DNA of 12,500 bases from Botryococcus braunii (Eukaryota; Chlorophyta; Trebouxiophyceae). The stretch lies in NCBI GenBank assembly GCA_002005505.1, contig MVGU01000404.1:107501-120000 (forward strand), given 5' to 3'. Of this stretch, positions 1 to 12,500 are shown piece after piece. How positions within the stretch are numbered: position 1 is the first letter of the stretch; each line of letters starts with the position of its first letter. A program made the position numbers and the translations under genes. The notes under the pieces were generated by a model. That model saw only the letters and a program-made list of their open reading frames with translations, had not been told where the DNA came from and made no database searches.

Positions 1-161
1 GACATTGCAGAGACAGTATACAAAACCGCAGGAGGAGTACACAATACTGCAGGAAAACAACATAAATCTGCAGAGAAAGTGTTCAAAGCAAAGGGAAATA
101 ATACATAAGTTGCAGGAAAAGTGCACAGAATCGCAGGGAGGGTTGGGTATATAAGGAGCAC
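1..161 (-). other. Partial intron downstream of TRS120 exon 10
   Basis: This is the start of the intron following exon 10 in transcript order. It consists almost entirely of the degenerate short tandem repeat listed separately. No coding segment is seen. Confidence 0.55.
5..138. repeat. Degenerate 21-22 bp tandem repeat
   Basis: About six units of the form YGCAGGAAAAGTRCACARAA recur, beginning near 5, 28, 49, 70, 111 and 132. One unit is longer by about 20 bases. Units differ from each other at several positions, suggesting an old array. Confidence 0.7.
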
Positions 162-11503
<11,342 letters not shown>

Positions 11504-11524
11504 CTGCCAAAATCCCCGCAAGCC

Positions 11525-11863
11525 CAGGGCCCGATAAAAGAGGAACTCTCTACAGGTCATTAGGTCCCACAACGCTCAGGGCCCGATAAAAGAGGACCCC
11601 CTTACAGGTCATAAGGTCCCCGACGCTCAGGGCCTGATAAATAGAGGACCCCCTTACAGGTCATTAGGTCCCACAACGCTCAGGGCCCGATAAAAGAGGA
11701 CCCCCTTACAGGTCATAAGGTCCCCGACGCTCAGGGCCCGATAAAAAGAGGACCCCCTTACAGGTCATTAGGTCCCACAACGCTCAGGGCCTGATAAATG
11801 GGCACCCTCTACAGGTCATAAGGTCCCCGACGCTCAGGGCGCATCATAAAGAGGAACCCCATA
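11525..11863. repeat. 51/53-bp minisatellite with alternating variants, 6.5 units
   Basis: Units begin CAGGGCCCGATAAAAGAGGA at 11525, 11577, 11628, 11681, 11732, 11785 and, as a partial unit, 11835. Odd-numbered units carry ...CATTAGGTCCCACAACG and even ones ...CATAAGGTCCCCGACG, giving a repeating dimer of about 104 bp. Diverged pieces appear at about 11953-11985 and 12030-12062. Confidence 0.93.
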
Positions 11864-12124
11864 CGGTGGGAACTAGGCGTATTTTGGTGCTTACATAATC
11901 TTTTTTACCGCGTGTGCCGGGTCATGCACACTTTACGCCTTTTTCTAACCGAATACTGGTCATTAGGTCCTCAACCCTTCAGTGCATGCCGCATGCATGC
12001 ACGTCCCAGAATCTGTGGACCTCGCTCGGGACCCAGTATAAATGGAACCCCGCAATGCAGGCCATCGAACGACCTGACCTCCCAGATATCGGGCATGATC
12101 GGTCACAGGTCGGCCAGCTTACGG

Positions 12125-12235
12125 GATAATCACATTCTATTCTTTATTCGAGATTAATAATATAATATTAAATAAATAATAAAAGAAAACAATTAATAAC
12201 GAATGTTTTATTGCATAAAATCTGTGGGTTTGCAT
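12125..12235. other. AT-rich island
   Basis: About 110 bp of strongly AT-rich sequence, with runs such as ATTAATAATATAATATTAAAT, sit in an otherwise GC-rich region. No gene is visible in it. Confidence 0.8.
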
Positions 12236-12500
12236 TGAGTGTCTGCCCAGCTACGTGCCACTACCCCCCGCAGGCCAAGAACCCCACTTTTGCAGACGAC
12301 TACACACTGCCGGCAGGATATGCGCCTGTCCCGCTTGTCCTATTCTTTGACTGTGCAGGTGCATCTGGCCCCCTTGTGCGCCGCTCACAGGAAGCCTCAA
12401 CCCAGATGAATCATCTCTACACCAGAACCACCCGGTAGTATGCCTGCTCCTCCCCCTCCCATCTCCCCTCCCGCCCTCCATCCCCCCTCTTGGGCCTCCC

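Larger units (their letters stand above)
11504..12500 (-). other. Intron or upstream sequence preceding TRS120 exon 1
   Basis: At least 997 bp lie upstream of exon 1 without a recognisable earlier Trs120 exon. It contains the 51/53-bp array, diverged copies of it up to about 12070, the AT-rich island and C/T-rich sequence from 12440. A plus-strand open frame at 12211-12438 has no match I recognise. Confidence 0.6.

Noticed and set aside
11525..11863. CRISPR-like array
   Set aside because: Units are contiguous 51/53-bp repeats with no unique spacers, in a eukaryotic intron context.

Overview
The window looks like nuclear DNA from a GC-rich eukaryote, most likely a unicellular alga or another protist. 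It is dominated by long (GA)n, (GT)n and (CA)n microsatellites and by several minisatellites. No bacterial-style operon, RNA gene, transposase or complete mobile element is visible.

Under the repeats I read one large split gene on the minus strand. Ten short stretches, spaced about 0.6-1.7 kb apart, align in order with the middle and C-terminal part of TRAPPC9/Trs120, a subunit of the TRAPPII complex that activates Rab GTPases at the trans-Golgi. In transcript order the exons are about 11503-11402, 10540-10268, 9600-9496, 8487-8293, 7680-7546, 5845-5726, 4741-4508, 3380-3096, 1519-1370 and 359-162. All ten join in the same frame (phase 0 throughout) and give about 600 codons. The N-terminal part lies beyond position 12500 and the C-terminus before position 1. 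The homology was recognised from remembered family patterns; no search was run.

Layout from left to right: 1-161 intron with a degenerate 21-22 bp repeat; 162-359 exon; 360-1369 intron with a triplet-repeat tract and an 18-bp minisatellite; 1370-1519 exon; 1520-3095 intron with GT, GA, 22-bp and about 78-bp arrays; 3096-3380 exon; intron with CT-rich and GA tracts; 4508-4741 exon; intron with CA/GA tracts; 5726-5845 exon; 5846-7545 intron with a 300-bp GA tract, a 92-bp duplication and a 50-bp array; 7546-7680 exon; intron with (GT)n; 8293-8487 exon; intron; 9496-9600 exon; intron with (CT)n(CA)n; 10268-10540 exon; intron with 21-bp and CA arrays; 11402-11503 exon; 11504-12500 intron or upstream sequence with a 51/53-bp alternating array and an AT-rich island.

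The most interesting signal is in the splice junctions. Every proposed acceptor reads AG|G without an adjacent pyrimidine tract. In the five introns whose donors are clear, AGGT (up to CCAGGTG) is repeated at both ends. A sixth fits a GC-AG intron bounded by CTGCAGGC at both ends. Donors of three introns remain unresolved. This recalls introner-like insertion and the unusual splice sites described in dinoflagellates, but the lineage cannot be fixed from this window.
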